A stretch of DNA of 64,000 nt from contig CADASL010000005.1 in assembly GCA_902790595.1 (NCBI GenBank), positions 154,949 through 218,948 on the forward strand, written 5' to 3'. The translations under genes were made by a program, and so were the position numbers. Shown one piece after another: positions 17,715-26,583 of this stretch. Source of the stretch: an uncultured Bacteroidales bacterium (GTDB lineage: Bacteria > Bacteroidota > Bacteroidia > Bacteroidales > SZUA-534). How positions within the stretch are numbered: position 1 is the stretch's first letter; each line of letters begins with the position of its first letter. Under the pieces are notes generated by a model. It was not told the DNA's origin, made no database searches, and saw nothing but the letters and a program-made list of their open reading frames with translations.

Positions 17715-17749
17715 AAAAAAACGTGGGAATCTTGTTACTCGCTCCCACG
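17715..17749 (-). promoter_or_regulatory. Terminator-like hairpin within the LRR gene leader
   Basis: On the minus strand, CGTGGGA...TCCCACG (arms 17743-17749 and 17722-17728) is followed by a T run (17715-17720). It lies 107 bases upstream of the LRR start and downstream of the putative promoter at 18006-18013. It could attenuate the LRR gene or end a separate small RNA. The flanking sequence (17640-17830) is GC-richer than the rest of the gap, consistent with a structured RNA. Confidence 0.5.
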
Positions 17750-18005
17750 ATTCAAGGCCTTCGGATGCCCACCACTGTAAGATTGAGCAACGCGAATGCC
17801 ACGTTTGGCCATATAAAAGACATAACACTTGAAACCAAGGTATTATGATTCATATACACCAAAACAGGCGCTCACAATTGCATTCTCTTGACAGTGTTTA
17901 TTCAAAATGTCCGAAGTTCTGAATCGTCAAAGGAAAACGTCAGTAAACGTCTTTCTATATGTCTGCTTGCAAATTATGCTTTACGGCATAAAACGCATAG
18001 CAAGA

Positions 18006-18013
18006 CAAAGATA
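18006..18013 (-). promoter_or_regulatory. Putative -7 box TATCTTTG of the LRR gene leader
   Basis: The minus strand reads TATCTTTG about 400 bases upstream of the LRR ATG, the only good consensus match in the gap. No clear -33 box. Confidence 0.4.
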
Positions 18014-18089
18014 TAAAAAGTTGGTTGGAAAAGGAAAATGTTTTTTTGCGGGAAAAGCATCGCTTTTCGAGCGTTCTCAATAGCCATTT

Positions 18090-18170
18090 TTGCAAAAAGT
18101 TACTACTTCAGAGCCAAAAACCTTGCAAAAAGTTACTACTTTATGGCTAAAAATATTGCAAAAAGTTACT
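18090..18170 (+). repeat. Three 33-base direct repeats, in phase as 11-codon units
   Basis: TTGCAAAAAGTTACT occurs at 18090, 18123 and 18156, exactly 33 bases apart, with diverged spacers. On the plus strand an open frame (18090-18275) reads the unit as an 11-residue repeat beginning [M/L]QKVT[T/A]. There is no normal start codon (TTG only), no ribosome binding site and no known family, so I record the DNA repeat rather than a gene. Confidence 0.7.
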
Positions 18171-18247
18171 GCAATAACAGATAAACAAGCGAATATCAGC
18201 AAGTTAATTAAAAACGAAGGAATAAACCACAAAAGTGGCATTTATGT

Positions 18248-18290
18248 AAAGGGCAACCGAAAGCGTTTCTGCTAACGATTGCCCTTCTTT
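18248..18290. terminator. Hairpin between the repeat region and the CCC-motif gene
   Basis: Outer stem AAGGGCAA / TTGCCCTT with an extended imperfect inner stem, 37 bases past the stop of the minus-strand gene at 18327. The plus strand continues TTCTTTT and the minus strand TTTAC, so it may work in either direction. Confidence 0.5.
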
Positions 18291-18326
18291 TGAATTACAT
18301 TATCGACTTAAAGTGCTAACTGTCAA

Positions 18327-18668
18327 CTAAAAATGCAGTCCTGCCGCAGCAATAAATCCCAACACCATCAGCACCCAGACAACTATGGCAAAGAGCACGG
18401 CCACACCGCCCAGACTCAAGCCAATAATGCCGCAAATGCGTCCTGCGTTGGCGTTCTTTACTGAAGTTTCGGTGTACCTGTCGGGATTCTCATCGTAGAG
18501 CGCCTTGGCCTTTTTGGCATAGACAATCGCCAGAATGCCTAACACCAGCCCGACTAACAATCCGACACCGCAGCAAATGCATACAATACTCAAAATGCCC
18601 ATCACCAGCGTGCCGCTCGAATTGGGCAGTTGCTCTCTGATACCGTTCACATTATCAATTGTTTCCAT
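18327..18668 (-). CDS. CCC-motif small membrane protein
   Basis: 113 residues with two hydrophobic segments. The first carries a double-cysteine ICCGVG (about residues 22-48) and the second is at about 80-110. The soluble loop between them (KKAKALYDENPDRYTE) is typical of the short Bacteroidota CCC-motif family, which often sits beside a DUF2752 gene, as here (3 bases apart). Inner-membrane protein of unknown function. Confidence 0.75.
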   Translation of the reverse strand: METIDNVNGIREQLPNSSGTLVMGILSIVCICCGVGLLVGLVLGILAIVYAKKAKALYDENPDRYTETSVKNANAGRICGIIGLSLGGVAVLFAIVVWVLMVLGFIAAAGLHF

Positions 18669-18671
18669 AAC

Positions 18672-18962
18672 TCAAAATATTTTAATTAAGTAACTCACTG
18701 CTATAATGACGACGTTTAAAACAAAAAGTGACACCAAAATGCGACTTCCGTAACGAAATTTGAAAAATAAATGCAAGGCCAGAAAAACGAACATCAGAAT
18801 GAGCGGAATCAAGGCGGGAAACATTGCAATGCTCTCGCCTATCTTGCCATCAATCAGCAGTTTGAGCGCCCGCTGACTTCCGCAAAACGGACATTCAACG
18901 CCCAAATATTTCTTGTAGAGACAGGGAATGTCGAAATTGTAACCCACACGGAACATACTCAT
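18672..18962 (-). CDS. DUF2752 family membrane protein
   Basis: 96 residues. The family signature is CPFCGSQRA (about residues 25-33), normally CPxCGxTRA, followed by two hydrophobic helices (about 46-65 and 75-94). Function unknown. Its start lies 12 bases after the CapA-like gene stop and the CCC-motif gene follows immediately, so the three are likely co-transcribed. Confidence 0.85.
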   Translation of the reverse strand: MSMFRVGYNFDIPCLYKKYLGVECPFCGSQRALKLLIDGKIGESIAMFPALIPLILMFVFLALHLFFKFRYGSRILVSLFVLNVVIIAVSYLIKIF

Positions 18963-18974
18963 TATCTGTGTTTT

Positions 18975-20060
18975 TCACTTCGCTTCGGGCACATTCGTGT
19001 TCCTGTTCAGAACTTCGCGCGCATCTTTGGCAAACTGACTCAAACGTCCCCAATTATCTGATTGAATGGGCTTTAGCAAACCATTTTCAGCATCGGCCAC
19101 CGCGACAATATAAAACAGGCGCTTGTCGCCCACCTTCGGGTAGTGAACGTATGTGAGCAGATAATCGGCTTCGATTTTCGGTTTTTGGCCGCAACGCTTT
19201 GTCAGTCTGACGTTTACCATTGCAGCGCCGTCGCGGGGGGCAGTGCGCTGAGCGCTCACAAAATTGCCCAACGAATAAACGAGCAACTGATTGGCGGCGG
19301 TATCCACTTCCATTGGTTGCAACACGTGCGGGTGCGAGCCGATAATCAGGTCAACACCTTGTTTTTTAAGCATTTCGGCCATTTGCATTTGGCTGCGGCT
19401 TGGCACCGTGTCGTACTCAATGCCCCAGTGCATACAGGCCACAATCAAATCGGGGTTCAGCCTTTTCGCTGCCGCTATATCGTTGATAATGTTATTTTTA
19501 TCGATACGATTCACAACTGTGCCCTTTGGCGTTGGCAGTTCGTTGGTGCCATAGGTGTAATTCAGAATGGCCAACTTAATTCCCTTAACATCTACAATTA
19601 ACGGATATTTCTGACGGAATTCGGTCGAATCGTGGAACGTGCCAGTGTGCGGAATTCGCAGAGAATCAAGCACATCGAGCGTGCGCACCACTCCTTTCCG
19701 ACCGCCGTCGCAGGTGTGGTTGTTCGACGTGACCAAGGCATCGAAACCGCAATCTTTCACAGCCACGGCCAACGCATCAGGCGACGAGAACTGCGGATAG
19801 CCCTTGAACGGCGGCCCTGCAAGCGTTACTTCAAAATTGGCAAGGGCAAAATCGGCTTTTTCCACATACGGCTTAATGTAGCGGAAGCAGTCGGTGTAAT
19901 CGTAGGTTTTGGTGGAATCGTTGTAGGCGGCGGCAATCTGCGAGTCGTGGCCCATTATGTCACCCGCAAATAGCAGAGTTACAACCGAATCGGCCGTTTG
20001 AGCCTTCAAGGGCTGTACGGCAATCGCCAACAATGGCACGATTATCGTTTTCAGATTCAT
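18975..20060 (-). CDS. CapA-like secreted phosphoesterase
   Basis: 361 residues with a signal peptide (ends near PLKAQ, residue 21). Motifs of the PGA_cap metallophosphatase fold are clear: FAGDIMGHDSQ near the N terminus, NFEVTLAG, TSNNHTCDGG, HWGIEY and GSHPHVLQ. In Bacillus the family is linked to poly-gamma-glutamate capsule formation, but in Bacteroidota the substrate is not established. It follows the nuclease-like gene by 3 bases. Export to the periplasm is inferred from the signal peptide. Confidence 0.88.
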   Translation of the reverse strand: MNLKTIIVPLLAIAVQPLKAQTADSVVTLLFAGDIMGHDSQIAAAYNDSTKTYDYTDCFRYIKPYVEKADFALANFEVTLAGPPFKGYPQFSSPDALAVAVKDCGFDALVTSNNHTCDGGRKGVVRTLDVLDSLRIPHTGTFHDSTEFRQKYPLIVDVKGIKLAILNYTYGTNELPTPKGTVVNRIDKNNIINDIAAAKRLNPDLIVACMHWGIEYDTVPSRSQMQMAEMLKKQGVDLIIGSHPHVLQPMEVDTAANQLLVYSLGNFVSAQRTAPRDGAAMVNVRLTKRCGQKPKIEADYLLTYVHYPKVGDKRLFYIVAVADAENGLLKPIQSDNWGRLSQFAKDAREVLNRNTNVPEAK

Positions 20061-20063
20061 AGA

Positions 20064-21128
20064 CTATTTATTTCGATAAATGTTCAGAAATACAGGCAGG
20101 TGGTCGCTGTAGCCGCCAAGATACTTGTAGCCCGCATAGGTGCGATATGGCTTGAATCCAACGTTGGTATCGTCGGCTTCGAGCAGGAACGGCGGATTGA
20201 ACACGCGCGCTTCATCCTTGTCGGTGTAGAGCTCGCCTTGACCATCGAGCAGCGAGCCACTGATAATCATTTGGTCGAGAATGCCCCAAGTGCCATCGTA
20301 TTTATGTGTGCCCCAACCTTTTACAAACTGCATATAGTATGCCAGATTGTATAGCCGCGACTGCTCAATGGTTGAGAAATCGGTCTGCGCCTGCAACTCA
20401 ACGCAGACGCTGTTGTTGTCGGGATAGTCGTTCAAGTCGCCCATTATCAGAATTGCAGCACGCTGATTATCAGCCTGAAGCGAATCAACTTTCAAGCGGA
20501 CAATCTTTGCCACTTCGCGGCGCAGTTCGTCGGTTTCGGTCTGTCCGCCCCAGCGCGAAGGCCAGTGGTTGACAAAAACGTGCAGAGTGTCGCCGTGGAT
20601 TGTGGTGCCCGACGCCATTATTATATCGCGTGTCCCGCGGCCGTTTTTGTTCACATACACAGGAATATACGTCACATTGAACGGCTTGAAGCGTTTGGGC
20701 TGATAGAGCATCACAACGTCAATTCCGCGGCTGTCGGGCGACTCTTTGTGCAGAAATTTATACTCAAAGCGCCGCAGATTCGAACTATTCACCAGACTTT
20801 CAACCGCATAGCGCGACTCAACCTCACAAAGTCCGATAATGTCGGGCGGCGTCCAACCGCCAACGGCGGCTATCACCTTGGCAATCTGCGCCCTTTTAGT
20901 GTAGAAACGCTGTTTGGTCCAGTGTTTTTCGCCGTCGGGCGTGAACTCGTCGTCGTTTTTCTCGGGGTCGTCATCCACATCGAAATAGTTCTCGCAGTTG
21001 TAGAACATCACCCGCAGATAACGCTCTTTTTCAACCACTTGACGCAAATCATCGGGCAGAGCGTCAGTTTGCGGAAAAGCCGCAAACCCAATCAGCGACA
21101 ATAATAATATGGTCAGTGCACGTTTCAT
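20064..21128 (-). CDS. Secreted endonuclease/exonuclease/phosphatase family protein
   Basis: 354 residues with a signal peptide (to about residue 20, FAAFPQ). Metal-binding and catalytic motifs of the DNase I-like fold are visible: MFYNCENYFD, GLCEVE (catalytic Glu), VNHWPSR, MGDLNDYPDN and the C-terminal SDHLPV. Its start overlaps the stop of the upstream lipoprotein gene by 4 bases (ATGA), so it is translationally coupled. Substrate (nucleic acid or phospho-compound) cannot be inferred. Confidence 0.9.
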   Translation of the reverse strand: MKRALTILLLSLIGFAAFPQTDALPDDLRQVVEKERYLRVMFYNCENYFDVDDDPEKNDDEFTPDGEKHWTKQRFYTKRAQIAKVIAAVGGWTPPDIIGLCEVESRYAVESLVNSSNLRRFEYKFLHKESPDSRGIDVVMLYQPKRFKPFNVTYIPVYVNKNGRGTRDIIMASGTTIHGDTLHVFVNHWPSRWGGQTETDELRREVAKIVRLKVDSLQADNQRAAILIMGDLNDYPDNNSVCVELQAQTDFSTIEQSRLYNLAYYMQFVKGWGTHKYDGTWGILDQMIISGSLLDGQGELYTDKDEARVFNPPFLLEADDTNVGFKPYRTYAGYKYLGGYSDHLPVFLNIYRNK

Positions 21129-22567
21129 TGCTCAATCCTTTCGTATGCGCCCAAATCGGGTAGGCTGTCGCGCTCAACACCATCCAAATCGAGCGGATAA
21201 TCAATCAGATAGGCAGGATTGCCACGGTCTTTTGCCGCCGACAGTGTGTCGAGACGGAAATCACCTTCGGCGGGATTGACAAAACGCGGCAAATCGGTTG
21301 GCGCCGACACAATGTTTTTAAACAGCGTGGTGTCGTCCATTGCAAAGCGCGGGTCAACCTTCAGCATACAGTTCTCGAACTGGAACTCGAAATGCGTTTT
21401 TTCGCCAAGTCTCTCATAGATAGATATTTCCGAAGCCAGTGAACCGTGAATTATGCTGTTTGCGAAATGCGCTTCAAAATCGTATAGGTGGTGAACCTCT
21501 TTCTCCGTTTCATTCGCTTTATTTTCAGTATAATAGTTGTTAATCACCAGCGATGGCATCAAATGACGCGCCGCATAGTTGACAAGCGTTGTGTGGACAA
21601 ATTTGTATTTTCCGCCCAAAGAGAGCGCCGCAGCATAGTAATCACAATTGTAAATCAACGTGTTATAAACATCAAGATTGGCCGTTTGCGCGTAAATGCC
21701 CGAAATCGACATATTGGAAATCACAGTGTTCGAGAGTGTCAATGTTGTTTCGTCATCAACGTGATTGTCGATTTGAATACCTTTTGTACCATTTTTTATA
21801 ATAGCGTAATTAATTGTGTTTCCGCTACTTCCGTTCATAAAATGAATATTGCCGAAATAATAGGTATTACCTTCGATTTTATAAGTCGCCCCCCACTGTC
21901 CCGACTTGTCGGCGTAATATTTCTCAAGCCTATCGCCCTGAAAAACAATCGGTTCATCTTTAGTACCATTCACGTGAAGCCTTCCTGCGACAATCATACT
22001 CGAATTATTGTGAAAATAGATTTGCACGCCTGGGTCGATTTCGAGCGTGCATAGGCTATCCACCATCACCGAATTATATATAAGGTATGGCTTGTCGGCA
22101 ACCCAATGGGCATCGCCAATGAGCGAATCGTTGTAGAAATGCACATCCTGGCCAAAAGCCTGCAGCTTGACATTCTGTACATTACCATTAGTGGTGAATT
22201 GAATCGAATCGAGAACCACAAGTGGCAAATCGCTGTTTTGGGGGTCAATCGTCACTTCAACAAAAATGAAAGCGCTGTCGTTGCCACGAATTTCAAGATT
22301 GTCGAGATTGTTGCCGGCAATGCCATCGACATTAAGCCGATAGCAGCCCTCGCGCAATGAGACCGATGTGCGAACAGCATCTTTGTTCCGATTATATATT
22401 CTGAACTGCTTTGTAACCGAGCCGATTGTGGTGAAAATGGTATCGAACTTGACCGTATCTGTCGAGAATTCAAGGCGCGCCGATGGAGAATCAGTGAATT
22501 TTTCAGTATCCTGACACGATAGCAAAACCACGCCGCACAACAGCAGACCGCATAAGAATATCCTCAT
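21125..22567 (-). CDS. Lipoprotein with right-handed beta-helix repeats
   Basis: 480 residues. A lipobox GVVLLSC places the lipidated cysteine at residue 18. Residues about 30-150 form a beta-sandwich-like region (LEFSTDTVKFDTIFTTIGS is a familiar Bacteroidota segment). After that come beta-helix-like segments (NTVISNMSISGIYAQ, NTLIYNCDYYAAAL) and a final EGDFRL...SPAxDRGN-like segment (AKDRGNPAYL...DLDGVERDSLPDLGAYE), the ending of choice-of-anchor Q beta-helix proteins. Surface or periplasmic lipoprotein of unknown role, upstream in the operon with the nuclease and CapA-like genes. Confidence 0.85.
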   Translation of the reverse strand: MRIFLCGLLLCGVVLLSCQDTEKFTDSPSARLEFSTDTVKFDTIFTTIGSVTKQFRIYNRNKDAVRTSVSLREGCYRLNVDGIAGNNLDNLEIRGNDSAFIFVEVTIDPQNSDLPLVVLDSIQFTTNGNVQNVKLQAFGQDVHFYNDSLIGDAHWVADKPYLIYNSVMVDSLCTLEIDPGVQIYFHNNSSMIVAGRLHVNGTKDEPIVFQGDRLEKYYADKSGQWGATYKIEGNTYYFGNIHFMNGSSGNTINYAIIKNGTKGIQIDNHVDDETTLTLSNTVISNMSISGIYAQTANLDVYNTLIYNCDYYAAALSLGGKYKFVHTTLVNYAARHLMPSLVINNYYTENKANETEKEVHHLYDFEAHFANSIIHGSLASEISIYERLGEKTHFEFQFENCMLKVDPRFAMDDTTLFKNIVSAPTDLPRFVNPAEGDFRLDTLSAAKDRGNPAYLIDYPLDLDGVERDSLPDLGAYERIEQ

Positions 22568-22613
22568 AACATCGCTTTTTCCGTCAAACGCAATCGGCTC
22601 TGCCGATATTGCG

Positions 22614-24905
22614 TCACGCTTCCTCGCCCAGATTTTGGATAAACGCCGTATAAGAGTACTCGTTCAGAATCTTTGCGCCAGCCAGCATAATAATCACAGG
22701 TTTCTCTGTGCCGTCCTTTGCCAGAATCTGCTCCTCTTTGCGAACGCCAACAACCTTGCGTTTGTCGGGGTGCAGCAGGTTCACCATAAACTCGTCCTCG
22801 TCTTGTGTGTAGTTGCGGAAAAGCATCTTGATGTTCTTGCCCAGCACCTCGGTGCGCGAATAGCCCCAAAGCGTTTCGGCCGCACGGTTGAAGAACTCCA
22901 CATCGCCAGCCTGGTTGATGGTTACTATTGCGTCGTGCGCACCTTCGAGAGTCTTCTCGTTGCGCACTTTTACTCTCTCTATTTCCTGGAATTGAGCCTT
23001 CACCTCGCGACGAGCCTCGGCCAGCTTGGTTTGCAGCTCGTTCTCGTGAGCCTGGATTTCCTGCTCCTGCTTCTTTATCAGCTCGCTTTGCTCTTGCGAG
23101 AGTTGCTCCATATTCTTCTGCTCGGTGATTTCGTGGGCGATGGCCACCACTTTCGAAATCTCGTCTTGCATATTCTTGACCGGAGTGAACGTAACACCAA
23201 GCCACTTGATGTCGCCTTTGGCGGTATGCAGTTTTGCCTGACCGGTAAATGTCTGTCCGTTAACAATTTTGTTCCAAACCGATTCGAAATCGCTCTGCTC
23301 GTCCTCTCCCATAAAGGTGAACACGCTGTAATCTTTCAAATCATCGAGCGAGTAACCCACAAGGTCAAGGAATTTCTGGTTACCGTTGACCATACGTCCG
23401 CTCGGTGCATATTCAACCATCACGTCGGAGTTGTTGAGTGCTTTTATTTTGCTCTCAAAATCAAGGCTTTGCTCCTGCTGCGTTGTGGTATCGATGGCAA
23501 GCAGAAGAATCTTCACAACCATCTGCATACTATCGCGCACGCAAGTGAATGTCGACATTGTCCAAACATCACGTCCGTTCTTAGCCAGCAGCTTCATATA
23601 ACCCTCATAGTGGTGGCCGCCTTTCACAAGCTCGTCCCATATCTCATTGAACTGGTGACGGTTGCGCTCGCTGATGAACGACGAAATATGATGTCCGTCA
23701 ACATCGGCGTTCGAAGAGTAGCCAAGTTTTTTCAAGAACCGCAAGTTGGCGTAAACCAAAATTCCATTTAGGTCGAATTCGGCACGTATCAGCGTGTGGT
23801 TCACCGAGTTATTAAAGCTGATGAACTCCTCGGCCTGCTTTGTGGCCTCTTCCTGAGTTGCCTGAAGCTCCTCCATATTCTGGCGCATCTCCTCCTCCTG
23901 TTGCGAGAGGCGGTCGGCCTGCTCTTGCGAGTCGGCAAGGAGTTTGGTTGTGCGCATATTGATTTTCACCGTTGAAATGGTAGTGGCGATACTCTCGGCA
24001 ACCTTCTCAACAAAGCTGATAACATACTCTGCAAACGGATGGAACGACGACAGCTCAAGCACTCCGTGAATCTCATCGTTAACCTTGAGCGGAACAATCA
24101 GAAGCACGCGCGGATTGGCCTCGCCCAAACCCGAAGTAACCTCAATGTATTCCTCCGGCACCTCGTCAAGATAAATGGTGTTCTTCTCGTAAGCGGCGCG
24201 GCCCACCAAACCCTCCGACAATTCAACACGTTTCTGGCTGAATTTCTTGCGCCCGTAGGCAAAATGCGCAATCAAGTCGAAGTGTGCGTCATCTTGAATC
24301 TCATCGTTCAAAATGAAGAAACCGCCCTGAACAGCACCTATATATTCACTCAACTGGCTGATAACCTCGAAAGCCAACCGATTGATATCGTTATTGTTGT
24401 TACGCAGAATCTCGCCAAATTTGGCCAAGCCACCGGCTGTCCAGTTGCGTTGCTCGTCCTCCTCTTTGCGTTTAAGCTCCTCCTGACGGTTGTGCTGCAG
24501 ATTGTCGCGCAGTTCTATCATAATGTTTCCCAGTGCGTTACCCTTCTCAGGCACATACTCGCTGTTCAAATTCCCCTTAGACAGTTCTTCGGCAAAATTG
24601 AACAGGTTTTTCTGGCTGTTATCTTTGTAAGTCTCAAGGTCGTAGAGTTTTTCCGCCACGCGATAGGTGTATTTGCCGGCAATCCAGCCAGCCGCCAGAA
24701 ACACAAGCGGAAGCAGCGTCACTATCAGCAGGTGCGGCTTGTCGGCGTGCAGTTTCACTATGTTGCTCAACGTAAAAATCAGCCCGTTTTCCTTCAGAGC
24801 CAATATGTAAACAACAACTGCAATGGCCAATCCCACCCCAACAGCTATCAGCGAAAATTGAAATACCGTATTGGTTATATTCTTTTTAACTGAATTCTTT
24901 TTCAT
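22614..24905 (-). CDS. Membrane PAS/GAF sensor protein lacking an output domain
   Basis: 763 residues. Two N-terminal membrane helices (about 13-35 and 58-77) are followed by a HAMP-like linker and a GAF domain (about 180-320, with GGFFILND and VPLKVNDEIHGVLELSSF). A coiled coil (about 325-370) and three PAS domains follow (about 372-480, 490-600 and 660-763). The chain stops at the end of the last PAS domain, with no histidine kinase, GGDEF, EAL, phosphatase or guanylyl cyclase domain. It may signal through protein-protein contact. A promoter-like box lies at 24944-24951. Confidence 0.85.
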   Translation of the reverse strand: MKKNSVKKNITNTVFQFSLIAVGVGLAIAVVVYILALKENGLIFTLSNIVKLHADKPHLLIVTLLPLVFLAAGWIAGKYTYRVAEKLYDLETYKDNSQKNLFNFAEELSKGNLNSEYVPEKGNALGNIMIELRDNLQHNRQEELKRKEEDEQRNWTAGGLAKFGEILRNNNNDINRLAFEVISQLSEYIGAVQGGFFILNDEIQDDAHFDLIAHFAYGRKKFSQKRVELSEGLVGRAAYEKNTIYLDEVPEEYIEVTSGLGEANPRVLLIVPLKVNDEIHGVLELSSFHPFAEYVISFVEKVAESIATTISTVKINMRTTKLLADSQEQADRLSQQEEEMRQNMEELQATQEEATKQAEEFISFNNSVNHTLIRAEFDLNGILVYANLRFLKKLGYSSNADVDGHHISSFISERNRHQFNEIWDELVKGGHHYEGYMKLLAKNGRDVWTMSTFTCVRDSMQMVVKILLLAIDTTTQQEQSLDFESKIKALNNSDVMVEYAPSGRMVNGNQKFLDLVGYSLDDLKDYSVFTFMGEDEQSDFESVWNKIVNGQTFTGQAKLHTAKGDIKWLGVTFTPVKNMQDEISKVVAIAHEITEQKNMEQLSQEQSELIKKQEQEIQAHENELQTKLAEARREVKAQFQEIERVKVRNEKTLEGAHDAIVTINQAGDVEFFNRAAETLWGYSRTEVLGKNIKMLFRNYTQDEDEFMVNLLHPDKRKVVGVRKEEQILAKDGTEKPVIIMLAGAKILNEYSYTAFIQNLGEEA

Positions 24906-24943
24906 ATCGATACGATGTTACTAATAGTTAAAATACAAACGTT

Positions 24944-24951
24944 CAAATTTA
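24944..24951 (-). promoter_or_regulatory. Putative -7 box TAAATTTG of the PAS/GAF gene
   Basis: The minus strand reads TAAATTTG 38 bases upstream of the ATG at 24905; the -33 region is not convincing. Confidence 0.45.
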
Positions 24952-25106
24952 ATAATTTATCGATTGGTGATGCAGAAAAGTTGCAGATTGAGTGCCGCAA
25001 AACGCATTAAATTTTACGCGGTCGAGCCGAATGTTTTTAAACCGATTGATTTGCAACCAAATAATCGAGCAGCCGCAAACAAAGGCTACTGCCGTTTCTC
25101 CGCATA

Positions 25107-25144
25107 AAAAATCCCCGTCGGACATAAGCCCGGCAGGGATTTTT
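25107..25144 (-). terminator. Rho-independent terminator of the OmpA-family gene
   Basis: On the minus strand, AAAAATCCCTGCCGGG...CCGACGGGGATTTTTT forms a strong stem with a trailing T run, 22 bases past the stop at 25167. Confidence 0.85.
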
Positions 25145-25166
25145 GATTATCGAGCGCAAATTGAGC

Positions 25167-26177
25167 CTACTCCAGCACAACAAATTCTGTACGGCGGTTC
25201 AATTCACGATGCTCCTTATCTATAGGTTCAGAGCTGCCGCGACCTTCTGTTTTGATGCGGTCTTGCTCAATGCCGGCCGAAATCAGATAGTCAGCTGCCA
25301 CCTTTGCGCGCTCAACTGAGAGTTTTTGGTTAAACGCCTGCGTGCCGTCGGACGAAGCGTGACCGACAATAAGCAGTTTCACATTGGGATGTTTCTTGAG
25401 CATTTCGGCCAAATCGTCGAGCACTTTTTTCGATTCATCCGTCAGTTTTGTTTGGGCTGCGGCAAACTGCGCGGCGTTAAACTCTTTTTGGATTGCCTCA
25501 ACGGTGTCGGCGGGCGCAACGGTATCAACAACTGCCGGAGCAACCGGTTCCGGCTCAACCACGGCGGGTTGCTCCTTGTTGCAGCCACGCAGCAGCAATA
25601 TTATCAATATAATAATGGCGATTATCAGCAACAGCCAAAGCCACCAAAGGCATTTTTTCTCCTTCTTTTCCTCGGTTGGGGCTGGTTCCTCCTGTTTGGG
25701 AGCAGGTTGCGGCTCCGGTTTGGCGGCAGGCTCGGCTGCGGCAGATTGTGCGGCTGCGGCAATGGCTGCGGCATCGTACTCAAGCGAGAATCCGCCCTTT
25801 TGGAAGCCCTCTATCGGCTTGCACTCGACAACCTCAATGCCGTACTGCTTTACCCATTCAACCAACTTGTCGAAATCCTCTTTCTGCCAAAGTTGCTGCA
25901 TTGCAACCTTTTGGCCGTTTTTCAACGTCAAAACTTCGTCTTCTTTCTCGAAGAAGAACATCTCATAATTCGATTTGCCCTCGGAATTTGTGAACTTCTC
26001 CGCATCGTTGACATCTATAAAAATAGTGTCGCAACGGTTTGCTGAGTTCAAACTACCCGGAAACGCCGCGTTCAGTTCGTCGAGCGTAACATCGGGATTA
26101 ATAATCAGATAGGCGTTGGCGATGCCCAAAGCTGTCCGGCTCTGAGCCTTTCCGTAAACTTTAACTTTATTAGGCAT
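25167..26177 (-). CDS. OmpA-family protein with cytosolic N-terminal domain and single membrane helix
   Basis: 336 residues with an unusual layout. There is no signal peptide; a soluble N-terminal region (1 to about 135) is followed by an Ala/Pro/Glu-rich linker. A single membrane helix (WWLWLLLIIAIIILIILLL, about 178-197) and then a periplasmic OmpA/MotB peptidoglycan-binding domain (about 240-336) complete it. That domain carries VGHASSDGTQAFNQKLSVERA and ends in GRGSSEP...NRRTEFVV. The topology (N in, C out) resembles MotB/ZorB-like or inner-membrane anchors, not outer-membrane OmpA, and suggests coupling of a cytosolic event to the cell wall. A strong terminator follows. Confidence 0.85.
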   Translation of the reverse strand: MPNKVKVYGKAQSRTALGIANAYLIINPDVTLDELNAAFPGSLNSANRCDTIFIDVNDAEKFTNSEGKSNYEMFFFEKEDEVLTLKNGQKVAMQQLWQKEDFDKLVEWVKQYGIEVVECKPIEGFQKGGFSLEYDAAAIAAAAQSAAAEPAAKPEPQPAPKQEEPAPTEEKKEKKCLWWLWLLLIIAIIILIILLLRGCNKEQPAVVEPEPVAPAVVDTVAPADTVEAIQKEFNAAQFAAAQTKLTDESKKVLDDLAEMLKKHPNVKLLIVGHASSDGTQAFNQKLSVERAKVAADYLISAGIEQDRIKTEGRGSSEPIDKEHRELNRRTEFVVLE

Positions 26178-26510
26178 AACTGTGTGGTTTAGAGTATATT
26201 ACATTAAAAAGTCATTTTCAAATAAAAGTCTGCGAAGCACCACACCATCATTTGTTCAACCTTTGCTCCGCGCGCTAAAATCGAATGGTCGCCAACCATC
26301 TGACAATCACACAATAAACGTAGATTATTTTTTTGATAAATGCAAATACTCATTTAAATATAATGCGGCAGAAAATAATATGCCGAAATTGACTTTGCCC
26401 TATCCGAAAAGGCCTTCGCCCGCCCCTAAAATCTCGGTTATACATATCTATATGATTATCAGCAAAATAACTAAAAATGATATTTTTTTTGATTTTTTTC
26501 GCCGTTACTA

Positions 26511-26540
26511 TTGCGCGAATCAAAAAATGCCGTACATTTG
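26511..26540 (+). promoter_or_regulatory. Promoter of tRNA-Val
   Basis: TTG (26511-26513), 19-base spacer, TACATTTG (26533-26540), 43 bases before the tRNA. The rest of the gap from 26178 shows no gene. Confidence 0.7.
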
Positions 26541-26583
26541 CATCGCTTTTGAGAAACAAAGCAACCACGTTCTAAAACGTATC

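Noticed and set aside
17517..17828. Open frame of 103 codons upstream of the LRR gene
   Set aside because: It overlaps the LRR signal-peptide region in another frame, contains the terminator-like hairpin, and looks like a read-through of a structured leader, not a gene.
18090..18170. Possible CRISPR array
   Set aside because: Only three repeat cores of 15 bases with 18-base spacers that are themselves similar, and no cas genes nearby.
22564..23205. Minus-strand frame of 213 codons overlapping the PAS/GAF sensor
   Set aside because: It is an out-of-frame shadow of the sensor's last PAS domains, with an Arg/Gly-rich translation unlike a natural protein.
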